DNA of 64,000 nt from [Mycobacterium] fortunisiensis (GCF_019050325.1 NZ_VOMB01000004.1:1-64000); one strand, 5' to 3'; positions 41,304 to 52,722 are shown, counted from the stretch's first letter. Numbers and translations are program-made. Notes: generated by a model from the sequence alone, not told the origin.

Positions 41304-42551
41304 ATGGCGCGCATCTCGCCCCGGTCCATCGACAGTGGTGCCAATGGTGTGCGACGTCGGCCCAAGGACCGAAAGGCCCAGATAGCGCGCGCCTCGGCGG
41401 AGTCGTTCAGCGCTCTGGGATACCACGGTGTGAGCATGGAGGCCATTGCCTCGCGGGTGGGGATCTCCGCGCCCGCGTTGTATCGGCACTATTCCAGCAA
41501 GTACGAATTGTTTCGCGACGCCGTGCTGAACCTCAGCCAGCAACTGGTTGACGGAACCGCCTTCGCCGACGAGGCCGACGGGGACCCGCGCGAGCAGTTG
41601 CGCCGGCTCGTCGCCGCGCTGAGCGACACCGCGTTGGTTAACCGCGAATCCGGCGGGCTGTACCGCTGGGAGGCGCGCTATCTGCGCGGCGACGACCAGA
41701 GCACCCTCGATGCACAGGTGCGCACGGTGCATCGTCGGATCCATCGGCCCCTGACGCAACTGCGGCCCGAACTGGATTCGCATGAACGCTGGACGCTGTC
41801 GACCGCGGTGCTGGGCGTGATCGGCAGCGTCGTCGACCACCGCTCCAAGCTGCCCGCCGGTCAGATCCGAGCCCTGCTGGCCGATATCTGCGACACCGTG
41901 CTCGCCGCCGACCTGCCGGAGTTCCCTGCCCCGGCCGATCCGCCTGCGACGCCGCCCCCCACGGCAAGCGTCACCAAATACGAAGCGCTGTTGACCGAAT
42001 CGATGCGGCTGTTCAATCTGAAGGGCTACCGCGACACCACGATGGAGGACATCGCCGCCGCCGTCGGCATGCCCGCGTCGGGTATCTACCGTTACTTCTC
42101 CGGCAAAGCCGACATCCTGGCCGCCGGGTTCCGCCGGGCCGCCGACCGGCTGTCAGCCGACATGGCTGAACTGCTGAGCGCGGCCGACGATCCCGAGCAG
42201 GCGCTCGGCGCGCTCATCGACGACTACGTGGCCCGCTCGTTCGACCACCCCGAACTCGACTACGTCTACTACACCGAGCGCCTGAACATGACGCCCGCCG
42301 ACCAGAAGATCCTGCGCGATCTGCAGCGCGCGGCCGTGGAGTCCTGGGTGGAGGTGGTCATGCCGGTGCGCCCACGCTGGAGTGCGGGGCAGGCTCGGTT
42401 CGCCGTGCATGCGGCGATGGCCTTGGTGATCGACCTGGGCCGGCTCATGAACTATCAGAATTCCGAGCAGGCCCGGGCCGTCGTCGCGGTCATGGTCGAT
42501 ATGACGCTGCTGGGCCGCTACCGGTTGCGGACGGCGTTGCCGGCCAGGTAG
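41304..42551 (+). CDS. TetR-family regulator with two tandem TetR units (Mce3R-like architecture)
   Basis: A 415-residue protein with two complete TetR units in one chain. The first DNA-binding domain is about residues 25-75 (GYHGVSMEAIASRVGISAPA then LYRHYSSKYELFRDAVLN), the second about 228-280 (GYRDTTMEDIAAAVGMPASG then IYRYFSGKADILAAGF); each is followed by its own helical ligand-binding half. M. tuberculosis Mce3R has this duplicated layout and represses the mce3 operon and lipid-metabolism genes. Here it lies just downstream of an mce operon, so control of that operon or the nearby catabolic genes is likely. Orthology to Mce3R is inferred from architecture only, since other double-TetR proteins exist. 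The end overlaps the convergent DoxX-like gene by 34 bases. Confidence 0.9.
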   Translation: MARISPRSIDSGANGVRRRPKDRKAQIARASAESFSALGYHGVSMEAIASRVGISAPALYRHYSSKYELFRDAVLNLSQQLVDGTAFADEADGDPREQLRRLVAALSDTALVNRESGGLYRWEARYLRGDDQSTLDAQVRTVHRRIHRPLTQLRPELDSHERWTLSTAVLGVIGSVVDHRSKLPAGQIRALLADICDTVLAADLPEFPAPADPPATPPPTASVTKYEALLTESMRLFNLKGYRDTTMEDIAAAVGMPASGIYRYFSGKADILAAGFRRAADRLSADMAELLSAADDPEQALGALIDDYVARSFDHPELDYVYYTERLNMTPADQKILRDLQRAAVESWVEVVMPVRPRWSAGQARFAVHAAMALVIDLGRLMNYQNSEQARAVVAVMVDMTLLGRYRLRTALPAR

Positions 42552-42787
42552 GCCAGGTAGCCGACGGTCCCCACCGCGGCCAGCTTGCGGGTCTTGGGGA
42601 GCAGCAGGCCCAGGCCGATCGCGGTCTCGATGCTGCCGTTGGTGTAGATGTGCTTCTGCGTGTCCCTCGGGAACGCGGGCTTGGTGATCGACTCGAACAG
42701 CTGCGGCTTCACAAAATGTGAGATACCGGCGCCGGCGACTCCGAGACCGACGAGGGTGGCCAGCTTGGAGTTCTTGCCCTCTGCCAT
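42518..42787 (-). CDS. DoxX-like small membrane protein
   Basis: An 89-residue protein that fits the DoxX-like/YphA pattern: GAGISHFVKPQLFESITKPA near the N-terminus, then YTNGSIETAIGLGLLL and a final hydrophobic VGTVGYLAYLAGNAVR. Function unknown; members are small quinone- or redox-associated membrane proteins. The ATG at 42787 follows AGGAAGGA. It is 16 nt downstream of the flavin monooxygenase gene, so the two should be one transcript. Its 3' end overlaps the convergent regulator gene. Confidence 0.7.
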   Translation of the reverse strand: MAEGKNSKLATLVGLGVAGAGISHFVKPQLFESITKPAFPRDTQKHIYTNGSIETAIGLGLLLPKTRKLAAVGTVGYLAYLAGNAVRNR

Positions 42788-42803
42788 GTGTGATCCTTCC
42801 TGA

Positions 42804-44288
42804 TCAGGCAAATGTGTAGTCGCTCAACGGGAATTGTGAAGCTTCTGTGACGGCCCGGCGGGTCGTCATCGGCCGGAGCAGCGTGGCTTCACCGGCCGGA
42901 TTGAAATAGTACGACCGTGCCGATGCGCAATTACCGAGGGTGAACAACGAGTCCCCCAACGCCTCGGTCATCCGGTCCAGGTAGCGGGCATTGGCCTGCT
43001 CGGTCACCTCGAACGTGGTGGCGTTGCGGCGCCGCACCTCACCGAACAGCCGGTCCATCAGGTGCATCTGATACTCCATGGTGTTGAAGAAGTTCAGACC
43101 CAGGAACGCATATGGGCTGGCCAGGCTCAGGTAGTTCGGGAAATACGGCATCGAGACACCCTGATAGGCCTGGAACCGGGTTTCGCGCCACCACTTCCCG
43201 AGGTTGCGGCCCTCGCGCCCGATCACTTCGATGGCCGGGAAGTTGGCCTCCCACAAATCGAACCCGGTGGCCAGGACCAGCGTGTCGATGACGGTCTTGC
43301 TGCCGTCGGCGTTGACGATCCCGTCGGGCTCGACGCGCTCGATTCCGTCGGCCTGCAGGTGCACGTGCGGTTTGGTGAACGTGCGGTAGTAGCTGTTGGA
43401 GAACGTCGGGCGTTTGCAACCGAAGTCGTAGTCCGGGGTCAGTTTGCGGCGCAGCTCCGGGTCACGGATCGAGGCGAACCGGTGCAGCTTCGCCAGGTCG
43501 GCCGCGGCGATGTTGAACCGGCGGAAGTACCGGTGCTTGAGTACCGCAGTGTCCACCATGAACGCGTAGATCGCGTCGGTGACGGCGCGGACGGCCCGCT
43601 GGGTCAGCGGGATCCGGTCGAACAGGGTGCGGATCCGCGGCCCGAACTTGAGGTCGACCTTCGGCACCACCCAGATCGGGGTGCGCTGGTACACGGTCAG
43701 ATCCGCAGCGGTGCGGGCCAACTCGGGGATGAGCTGCACGGCGGTGGCGCCGGTCCCGATGATCGCGATCCGGCGGCCGTCGGCGACGAAGTCGTCGGCC
43801 CAGTCGGTGGTGTGCACGACGGTGCCCTCGAAGTCGCCGATACCTGGGATGTCGGGGGTGTGCGGCTGGGACAGGAAACCGGTCGCGGTGAACAGGAACC
43901 GGGTGCTCAGCTGTTGGCCGCCCCCGAGTGCCACCCGCCAGAGCGCGGCCTCCTCGTCCCAGTGGGCGCCCTCGACGTCGGTGTTGAACCGGATGTGCCG
44001 GCGGACGTCGTACTTGTCGGCGACGTCGTCGGCGTACTGCTTGATCTCGGTGCCGGTGGAGAACAGCCGCGACCAGTTCGGATTCGGCTCGAAGAAATAC
44101 GAGTAGGTCGTGGTGGGCACGTCGACGGCCAGACCGGGGTAGTGGTTGACGTACCAGGTTCCGCCCAGATCGTCCTCGCGTTCCAGGATCACGAAGTCCT
44201 CGATGCCCATCCGCTTCAGCTGGATGGCGGCGCCGATCCCGGCGAAGCCGGCGCCGACGATGATCGCCTCATGATGCCGCGGTGCCAT
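42804..44288 (-). CDS. Flavin-containing (Baeyer-Villiger type) monooxygenase
   Basis: A 494-residue FAD/NADPH monooxygenase: IIVGAGFAGIGAAIQLKRMG at the N-terminus, GGTWYVNHYPGLAVD, a BVMO-type fingerprint FEGTVVHTTDWADD (F-x-G-x3-H-x3-W), NADPH motif IAIIGTGATAVQLI and LVLATGFDLWE. It is the EthA/MymA-like size class, for which M. tuberculosis has several paralogues. It should oxygenate a ketone or soft nucleophile in the cytosol; I cannot assign the substrate. A TACTGT box 7 nt before the ATG suggests a leaderless transcript. It is followed by the DoxX-like gene and preceded by the DUF5996 gene in the same direction. Confidence 0.88.
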   Translation of the reverse strand: MAPRHHEAIIVGAGFAGIGAAIQLKRMGIEDFVILEREDDLGGTWYVNHYPGLAVDVPTTTYSYFFEPNPNWSRLFSTGTEIKQYADDVADKYDVRRHIRFNTDVEGAHWDEEAALWRVALGGGQQLSTRFLFTATGFLSQPHTPDIPGIGDFEGTVVHTTDWADDFVADGRRIAIIGTGATAVQLIPELARTAADLTVYQRTPIWVVPKVDLKFGPRIRTLFDRIPLTQRAVRAVTDAIYAFMVDTAVLKHRYFRRFNIAAADLAKLHRFASIRDPELRRKLTPDYDFGCKRPTFSNSYYRTFTKPHVHLQADGIERVEPDGIVNADGSKTVIDTLVLATGFDLWEANFPAIEVIGREGRNLGKWWRETRFQAYQGVSMPYFPNYLSLASPYAFLGLNFFNTMEYQMHLMDRLFGEVRRRNATTFEVTEQANARYLDRMTEALGDSLFTLGNCASARSYYFNPAGEATLLRPMTTRRAVTEASQFPLSDYTFA

Positions 44289-44295
44289 ACTCCAG

Positions 44296-44301
44296 ACAGT
44301 A
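44296..44301 (-). promoter_or_regulatory. Probable -10 box (TACTGT) for the monooxygenase gene
   Basis: TACTGT on the minus strand ends 7 nt before the ATG at 44288, the spacing of a leaderless start. Confidence 0.4.
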
Positions 44302-44330
44302 CCGCAGGTACCGGGTATTTTGTCGAGGGG

Positions 44331-45257
44331 TCAGCTCCAGCGCCGCGGATCGCACTCGAGGCCGTCGCGGTCCCAGTCGGCCAGGTCGGCCGCAGCCGCA
44401 TAGGTGGTCTGCAGGAACTCCATCAGGGCGAGGTCCGGATCGGGCGACCTCCGCACCGCTTCGTAGGGCAGCAGAAACTGTTTGAAGTCCTGGCTGTAGA
44501 ACGCCGCGGCCGGGCTGACGGGGTAATCGGCGAACCCTTTCGGCTCGGGGTAGGCGTAGGCGTAGAACGCGCCCTCCTCGCCACCGCCCGGCCAGAAACC
44601 GCAACTGCTCAGCTCGCGCGAATATCCTTCCACCATCACGTTGTTGGGGCAGTTGGGGGCGCCACCGGGATGTTCGGGGGCGAGCCGGCCGGAAAACCTG
44701 GTGCAGGCCATGTCGAACGAACCCCAGAAGACGTGTACGGGGCTCACCTTGCCCATGAAATATGCCCGGAATTCGCTGATCACCCGGTGCGCCTGGATCA
44801 GCTGGCGCCAGAACAGGTTGGCCGCATCGGGATCGTAGGATGCGTGTAGGTGGTCCTCGGCAAACGGTATGGCGGGTTCGACCTCGTTGGGCCTGGCATG
44901 GATTCGCGCCTCGATTCCCAATTGATCGAGCGCACCCAAGGTTTCGGCGTAGAACTGGGCGACCGATTTGGGCGCCAATGCGACGGTGGCCGCCGCACCG
45001 TCGCTGGTGCGGATCGCCAGCACGTGGTCGATGAAATCGAACTCCATGTCGAACAACCGGTTTCGATACGGAATCGACGATGTCGACAATCCACGCGGGG
45101 TCGCATACAGCGTCACTTCCCACCAGTGGTTGAGCAGCGGGGAGTACGTCAGACGGATCTTTCCGACGATCTGCGTCCACATGTGCAGGGTGTCGCGGGT
45201 GGGCTCCCAATCCGACACCCGTAGCGCAGGCCAGCTGTTATCGGATGGAGCGCTCAT
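44331..45257 (-). CDS. DUF5996 family protein
   Basis: A 308-residue protein of the DUF5996 family as I recall it: SWPALRVSDWEPTRDTLHMW at the start, VGKIRLTYSPLLNHWWEVTL, MEFDFIDHVLAIRTSDG, VSPVHVFWGSFDMACTRFSG and SCGFWPGG. Function is unknown; conserved Trp, His and Asp residues suggest an enzyme. Start ATG at 45257 is taken because longer leads are Arg/Gly-rich. It is in the same direction as the P450 upstream (99 nt gap) and the monooxygenase downstream (43 nt gap), but shows no overlap with either. Confidence 0.82.
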   Translation of the reverse strand: MSAPSDNSWPALRVSDWEPTRDTLHMWTQIVGKIRLTYSPLLNHWWEVTLYATPRGLSTSSIPYRNRLFDMEFDFIDHVLAIRTSDGAAATVALAPKSVAQFYAETLGALDQLGIEARIHARPNEVEPAIPFAEDHLHASYDPDAANLFWRQLIQAHRVISEFRAYFMGKVSPVHVFWGSFDMACTRFSGRLAPEHPGGAPNCPNNVMVEGYSRELSSCGFWPGGGEEGAFYAYAYPEPKGFADYPVSPAAAFYSQDFKQFLLPYEAVRRSPDPDLALMEFLQTTYAAAADLADWDRDGLECDPRRWS

Positions 45258-45355
45258 GGGCCAGTTTCCTGCCTTCCCGCCGCGCCACCGCACGCACGCG
45301 GCAACCGCCAGCGTAGACCCGGCTGGGGCCGGCTACGGGCGGAACGGAACGAACT

Positions 45356-46735
45356 TCACGGCGCACTCCGTCTGGTGACGCGGGCCGGGATCGGCTCGGC
45401 GGCGATGACGGTGAAGGGGGTCACCACCGGGAAGTCGTCGTGCAAGGACGTCACCGAAACCTCGCGCACGATGGTCGCCAGCGCCAACGTCGCCTCCAGC
45501 ATGGCGAAGTGATCGCCGACGCAGGACCGCGGGCCACCGCCGAAAGGCAGGTACTGCCAACGGTTTCGGCCCACCGACCGCTCGGGGCTGAACCGGTCCG
45601 GGTCGAACGTCAGCGGGTCGTCCCACAGGGCCGGATCGCGGTGCATGGCATAGAAGTTGACGATCGCGATGGTCCCGGCTTCGGCCCGGAAGCCGTCGAC
45701 CGTCGTCTGCTCGGTCAAAGCCCGTTGGGTACCGGCCGCCGGCGGGCACAGCCGTAGCGCTTCGTGCAACACCCGCACCGTGTACGGCAGTGCAGGCACG
45801 TCCTCGGGGACCAGCGTGCGGGTGCCCAGTGCGGCAACTTCGTCGTACAGCCGCGCCTGGATGTCGGGATCACGGCCGAGGGCCCACAGTGCGTAACTCA
45901 GTGTCGTCGACGTCGTGTCATGCCCGGCGAGTATGAAAAGCACCAACTCATCGCAGATCTCGCTATCGGTGAGCCGCCCTCCGGTCTCCGGGTCGCGGGC
46001 CTCGATCAACGCGCGTACCAGCGGTGCGTCGACACCGGCATCGACGCGGACCGCGGCCAGGATCTCGGCGGCCAGCCGGTGCAGCGCGGCGTTGCCGGCC
46101 TGGGCCCGTCGCTGCCCGCGGGTCGGCACCCACTGCGGCAGGTTCACCGGGCGCACCATGCGATCGGAAACCCAACTCAGCGTGGTGCGCAGCGAGGGAC
46201 CGATCTCCTCGGCCCGGCCGTCAAGGTCAACACCGAACACCGACCGGCCCAGCGCCCTCAGGGTGAGCGTCCGGCACGCGGCGTCCAGATCGATCGTCTG
46301 GCCGGCAGTCCAGCCATCGGCCAGAGACTGGGCGGATTCGGCCATGTGCCCGGCGAACCGGGGCACGTGCTGCTTGGTGAACATCGGCTGAATCGTGCGC
46401 CGCCGGGGTAGCCATTTCTCGTGGGGCAGATCGAGCAGGTTGCCGCCCATCAGTTGGTGTAGCTGGACCATGCCGCGAGTCCGGCCGCGGTCGGAAACTG
46501 CTCCCGGCCGGCTCAGCACATCGCGGGCACCTTGCGGCGACGTGATCAGCAGCGCTTCGGGCACCATCCATTTGGGGCCGAACACCAGCCGGGTGACGGT
46601 GCCGCCCGCGTCACGCAATTTCTGATGCCCGTCGATCATGGACCGTAGGGCCTGGATCTGCTGCCGATACGGCAGGGGATTACGTGGTGCCAGGGGCAAC
46701 GATGTTGTCGCCGGCGCCTGCTGGATCTCGACCAT
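45356..46735 (-). CDS. Cytochrome P450
   Basis: A 459-residue P450 with the oxygen-binding I-helix FILAGHDTTSTTLSYALW, the K-helix ExxR (HEALRLCPPA) and the heme-binding loop LPFGGGPRSCVGDHFA carrying the axial Cys. It uses electrons from a ferredoxin encoded elsewhere to hydroxylate a hydrophobic substrate. The length, and the HDTTSTTLSYALW helix in place of an AGxET form, place it nearer CYP4/CYP132-like fatty-acid or terpene hydroxylases than the shorter (about 400-residue) mycobacterial P450s; subfamily is unassigned. Start ATG at 46735 gives a membrane-free, Pro-rich N-terminus. Confidence 0.92.
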   Translation of the reverse strand: MVEIQQAPATTSLPLAPRNPLPYRQQIQALRSMIDGHQKLRDAGGTVTRLVFGPKWMVPEALLITSPQGARDVLSRPGAVSDRGRTRGMVQLHQLMGGNLLDLPHEKWLPRRRTIQPMFTKQHVPRFAGHMAESAQSLADGWTAGQTIDLDAACRTLTLRALGRSVFGVDLDGRAEEIGPSLRTTLSWVSDRMVRPVNLPQWVPTRGQRRAQAGNAALHRLAAEILAAVRVDAGVDAPLVRALIEARDPETGGRLTDSEICDELVLFILAGHDTTSTTLSYALWALGRDPDIQARLYDEVAALGTRTLVPEDVPALPYTVRVLHEALRLCPPAAGTQRALTEQTTVDGFRAEAGTIAIVNFYAMHRDPALWDDPLTFDPDRFSPERSVGRNRWQYLPFGGGPRSCVGDHFAMLEATLALATIVREVSVTSLHDDFPVVTPFTVIAAEPIPARVTRRSAP

Positions 46736-46781
46736 GCGTCGAGTGTCGGTCCGGCCGATCTGGGCGGCCTAGAGTAGCGCG

Positions 46782-47318
46782 TTACCCTATTTTCCCCGAT
46801 CGAGGGTTTTTGCTGGTGGCAACGCATGTCACCGTGCGGTCGCCGCGTTGCCAGGAATCCGCGGTGGGGTAGAGCACGAACAGCTGGATCCCGGAATCGT
46901 GGGCGGCGTCCGGGGCGTACCCGGCCAGCGCCGGCCCGCATTTGTCGGTGTACTCGACCACCGCGGCGTCACCCGGGAAATCCCCGTCGGGCAGCGTCAG
47001 GACCGCGAACACCTCACCGTGGTGCGGCTGATCGCAACCCACCGTCTTGACGTAGAGCACGCGGCTGCTGTCGGGCACCTCGGCCAGACACTCGCCCGCC
47101 CGGACCTGGCTGGCCTCGGTGGCGCCGCGGTCGCGGGCCAGATAGAACACCGCGCCGGCCGCAACCACCAGTGCGACCCCCACCACGACCGCCAACAACA
47201 CCCACTTGAGTGCCGACGAGTTCTTCGGCGGCGCCGGGAAACTGCCGGGCGCCCCCGGCTGCGGCTGCGAATACGGCTGCGGCGGGGGTGGCGGGTAACC
47301 GTGGGGCGGGTAGGTCAT
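46782..47318 (-). CDS. Proline-rich membrane protein with septum-formation-like domain
   Basis: A 178-residue protein: N-terminal Pro/Gln/Tyr-rich tail (about residues 1-33), one transmembrane helix (WVLLAVVVGVALVVAAGAVFYLA, about 39-61), then an outer domain with VRAGECLAEVPDSSRVLYVK, the CDQPHHGEVFAVLTL motif and a late CVATSKNP, matching the Septum_form family; four Cys probably make two disulfides. It is the last gene of the thiC-led operon and overlaps the hydrolase stop (ATGA, 47315-47318). I recall a shorter membrane protein at this place in M. tuberculosis (Rv0420c). Function unknown. Confidence 0.82.
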   Translation of the reverse strand: MTYPPHGYPPPPPQPYSQPQPGAPGSFPAPPKNSSALKWVLLAVVVGVALVVAAGAVFYLARDRGATEASQVRAGECLAEVPDSSRVLYVKTVGCDQPHHGEVFAVLTLPDGDFPGDAAVVEYTDKCGPALAGYAPDAAHDSGIQLFVLYPTADSWQRGDRTVTCVATSKNPRSGKIG

Positions 47319-47943
47319 GGTTCGACGATATCGACTGCCCGCAGCGCCGCATCCACCGCGAGGACCGGCACATCGACCGTTTTGGACCCGAGGTCGTGCC
47401 GGGCGCCCTCGATGACGACGAGCTCGGTGGGTCCGGTGACCAGTGCCGCGGCGGCGGTGAGCTCGTCGATCGAACCGAACGGATCGGAGGTGCCGTGGGT
47501 GAACACGGTGGGCGCCGTGATGCGGGGCAGATGTTCGGTGCGGGCGCGTTCCGGCTTGCCCGGCGGATGCAGCGGGTAGGAGAAGAGCGTGAGGACGTCG
47601 GGCGCGTCTGTGTCGCCGTCTGCCGCCACCATCGACGTCATCCGCCCGCCGTAGGAATGCCCGCCCGCGATCACCGGGCCATCGGCCAGCGTGCGGGCCA
47701 GCGCGATTGCCTCGGTGATGCCGTCCTGGTCGCCGGCCGCCGATCCCGACGGCGGGCCCTTGGGCCGGCGCCGCCGGTAGGGCAGGTTGTAGCGGATGGC
47801 CAGCCAGCCGCGCGCGGCCCACTCGTCGCAGAGTTTGACCAGCATCGGAGAGTCGCGGTTGCCGCCCGCGCCGTGAGTGAGGACGACGACGCCCCGGACC
47901 GGTCCGTCAGGTTCATGGGCGACGCCCGCGATCCTCTCGAGGT

Positions 47944-47947
<4 letters not shown>
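47315..47947 (-). CDS. Alpha/beta-hydrolase, dienelactone-hydrolase/Tex30-like
   Basis: A 210-residue small hydrolase: VVVLTHGAGGNRDSPMLVKL (oxyanion loop), AGGHSYGGRMTSM (nucleophile elbow), GTSDPFGSIDEL with the acid and IEGARHDLGSK with the catalytic His. This is the KANL3/Tex30-like group, with no known substrate in actinobacteria. It overlaps the thiD stop as ATGA (47944-47947) and the next gene by 4 nt, so it is firmly in the thiamine operon; that gene order is conserved with what I recall as Rv0421c. A role in thiamine precursor metabolism is not shown. Confidence 0.85.
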
Positions 47948-50488
<2,541 letters not shown>

Positions 50489-50515
50489 TGGTTTGCAGGC
50501 CCCAACCTAGCGCAG

Positions 50516-50911
50516 ATGTACTCCGCTGGGTAGTAACGGTCATGTTTCGTGGGGACAGGCCTTACTTGCGAGTGCGCATGCACACCGGACTCTGGACCCT
50601 CGAGGCGCTTACGCCGCGGGTTGCAGTCATCAGGTGGCTGCAACCCGACACTTAGAGCATGTCTAATCAGCGTGAATAGTGTTGCGACCCAAAGGGAGAC
50701 CGGACTTGCCGCCCGACAGGCCTGGTAGATTCTCCGCTCGTTCACGGCGCGATCGCCGGCCCACAGTTTCTGCGAGGGTTCGAGCTGCGTTGGACGATGC
50801 GCAGCCGAAAAGCCCGCTCAGATTGCCCGCACATGATTTGTATAGCTAATATATGCGTTTTGAACATGTTGGGGCCTGCGCCTTCCGATTGATAACCAGA
50901 GCGAAGACTTG
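50516..50911. other. 396-nt gene-free divergent region between the thiC riboswitch and the MFS gene
   Basis: No credible gene. It must hold the thiC promoter (minus) and the MFS promoter (plus). An inverted repeat lies at 50617-50647, and an AT-rich patch with TATAGCTAATATAT just before 50860 is a candidate -10 region for the MFS gene. Nothing else is recognisable. Confidence 0.6.
50617..50647. repeat. 10-bp perfect inverted repeat in the divergent region
   Basis: CGGGTTGCAG and CTGCAACCCG are exact complements separated by 11 nt. It could be a hairpin in a divergent leader, or an operator. Confidence 0.5.
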
Positions 50912-52666
50912 ATGACAACTGAGATCACGAACGCCGAGGGTGCCGACGCCGCCCAGGTCGAGACCGCTGACCGGCGTAAACGCATGGATCACGACCACCC
51001 GTTCTACAAATGGGTGGTGCTGTCCAACACCACGTTGGGCATCCTGCTGGCCTCGATCAACGCCTCGATCGTGCTGATCTCGCTGCCGGCCATCTTCCGC
51101 GGCATCGGGCTGAACCCGCTGGCTCCCGGCAACGTCAGCTACCTGCTGTGGATGCTGATGGGCTACCTGGTGGTGACCGCGGTGCTCGTCGTCCCGTTCG
51201 GCCGGCTCGGCGACATGTACGGCCGGGTCCGCATCTACAACCTCGGCTTCGTGGTCTTCACCGCGGCCGCGATCGCGCTGTCCTTCGACCCGTTCCAACT
51301 CGGCGGCGGAGCGGTCTGGCTGATCGGCTGGCGCGTGGTCCAGGGTGTCGGCGGCGCCATGCTGATGGCCTCGTCGTCGGCCATCCTCACCGACGCCTTC
51401 CCGGCCAACCAGCGCGGGATGGCACTGGGCACCAACATGGTGGCCGCCGTCGCCGGCTCGTTCCTCGGCCTGCTGATCGGCGGCTTCCTGTCCGAGTGGC
51501 ACTGGAAGGCCGTCTTCTGGGTGGGCGTGCCGATCGGCGTCCTCGGTACCATCTGGAGCTACCGCTCGCTGAAAGAACTCGGGGTCCGCACCGCCGGACG
51601 GCTCGACTGGGCCGGCACGCTGACCTTCGGGCTGGGCCTGACCGTGCTGCTGATCGGCATCACCTACGGCATCCAGCCCTACGGCGACTCGACCACCGGC
51701 TGGACCAGCCCGTGGGTGCTCGGCTCCATCGCCGTCGGCTTGCTGCTGCTGGTGGCGTTCTGTGTCGTCGAGCTGAAGGTGTCCTCGCCGATGGTCGACA
51801 TCCGGTTGTTCAAATCGGCCGCATTCGGGATGGGCAACCTGGCCGGGCTGATGTCCTCGGTGGGCCGGGGCGGGCTGCAGTTCATGCTCATCATCTGGTT
51901 GCAGGGCATCTGGCTGCCGCTGCACGGCTACAGCTTCGAATCCACCCCGCTGTGGGCCGGCATCTACCTGCTGCCGGTCACCATCGGGTTCCTGGTCGCC
52001 GCGCCGCTGGCCGGATCGCTGTCCGACCGCATCGGCGCGCGGCCGCTGACCGTCGGCGGCATGCTGCTGATGGCGGCCACCTTCGTGGCGCTGCTGCTCA
52101 TTCCGGTCAACTTCGACTACTGGGTGTTCGCGCTCCTGGTGTTCCTCAACGGCCTGGGCGGCGGCATCTTCACCGCCCCCAACACCGCGGCCATCATGTC
52201 GAGCGTTCCGGCCGATCAGCGCGGCGCGGCCTCCGGCGTGCGGTCCACGTTCTTCAACGCCGGCAACTCGCTGTCGATCGGCATCTTCTTCTCACTGATG
52301 ATCGTCGGGCTGGCCCACACCCTGCCCGCGGCGTTGACCACCGGCCTGACGCAGCAAGGTGTTTCGGCCTCGGTCGCCCACGAGGTGGCCAATCTGCCCC
52401 CGGTCGGCAGCCTGTTCGCGGCCTTCCTGGGCTACAACCCGATGGCCGAACTGCTCGCGCCCTACGACGCGCTGCATCAGCCAGGTGTGAACGCCGACGT
52501 CATCACCGGGCAGACGTTCTTCCCACAGCTGATCACCGAGCCGTTCCACTCCGGTCTGACGGTGGTGTTCACCGCGGCGGCCGTGATGATGGTGATCGGT
52601 GCAGTGGCGTCGTTGTTCAGCGCAGGCCGGTATGGGACGGAGGCGGGAGCCGACAACGAGGCCTGA
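50912..52666 (+). CDS. MFS exporter, DHA2/EmrB-type (14 transmembrane segments)
   Basis: A 584-residue transporter. About 14 hydrophobic helices are visible, the first at roughly residues 37-58 after a hydrophilic lead. The MFS motif A appears as FGRLGDMYGRVRIYNLGFVV between helices 2 and 3, and the motif C region as GGAMLMASSSAILTDAFPAN. DHA2 proteins export drugs, lipids or toxic metabolites with the proton gradient, often without a MFP partner in actinobacteria. The ATG at 50912 is used; a TTG one codon earlier is less likely. A 27-nt-period direct repeat covers its stop codon. Substrate unknown, and no adjacent regulator. Confidence 0.9.
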   Translation: MTTEITNAEGADAAQVETADRRKRMDHDHPFYKWVVLSNTTLGILLASINASIVLISLPAIFRGIGLNPLAPGNVSYLLWMLMGYLVVTAVLVVPFGRLGDMYGRVRIYNLGFVVFTAAAIALSFDPFQLGGGAVWLIGWRVVQGVGGAMLMASSSAILTDAFPANQRGMALGTNMVAAVAGSFLGLLIGGFLSEWHWKAVFWVGVPIGVLGTIWSYRSLKELGVRTAGRLDWAGTLTFGLGLTVLLIGITYGIQPYGDSTTGWTSPWVLGSIAVGLLLLVAFCVVELKVSSPMVDIRLFKSAAFGMGNLAGLMSSVGRGGLQFMLIIWLQGIWLPLHGYSFESTPLWAGIYLLPVTIGFLVAAPLAGSLSDRIGARPLTVGGMLLMAATFVALLLIPVNFDYWVFALLVFLNGLGGGIFTAPNTAAIMSSVPADQRGAASGVRSTFFNAGNSLSIGIFFSLMIVGLAHTLPAALTTGLTQQGVSASVAHEVANLPPVGSLFAAFLGYNPMAELLAPYDALHQPGVNADVITGQTFFPQLITEPFHSGLTVVFTAAAVMMVIGAVASLFSAGRYGTEAGADNEA

Positions 52667-52695
52667 GCGGCCGGCGCCGACAACGAGGCCTGAGC
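52649..52695 (+). repeat. 20-bp direct repeat spanning a stop codon
   Basis: GCCGACAACGAGGCCTGAGC occurs at 52649-52668 and again at 52676-52695. The first copy encodes the last residues and TGA of the MFS gene; the second is a non-coding echo, evidence of a recent local duplication. Confidence 0.85.
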
Positions 52696-52710
52696 CGTCG
52701 TAGCCGCGCC

Positions 52711-52716
52711 TACACT
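52711..52716 (+). promoter_or_regulatory. Probable -10 box (TACACT) for the methyltransferase
   Basis: TACACT ends 6 nt before the GTG at 52723, leaderless spacing; it supports that GTG as start. Confidence 0.4.
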
Positions 52717-52722
52717 CGGGCC

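Noticed and set aside
43062..44849. A 595-codon plus-strand frame across the third BVMO and DUF5996 genes
   Set aside because: It runs through two recognisable minus-strand genes in their antisense, has no domain and no ribosome-binding site.
51010..52722. An extension of the methyltransferase frame back through the MFS gene, which would make a 784-residue fusion
   Set aside because: The extra part is Arg/His-rich out-of-frame reading of the transporter; a GTG with a -10 box at leaderless distance gives a normal 213-residue methyltransferase.
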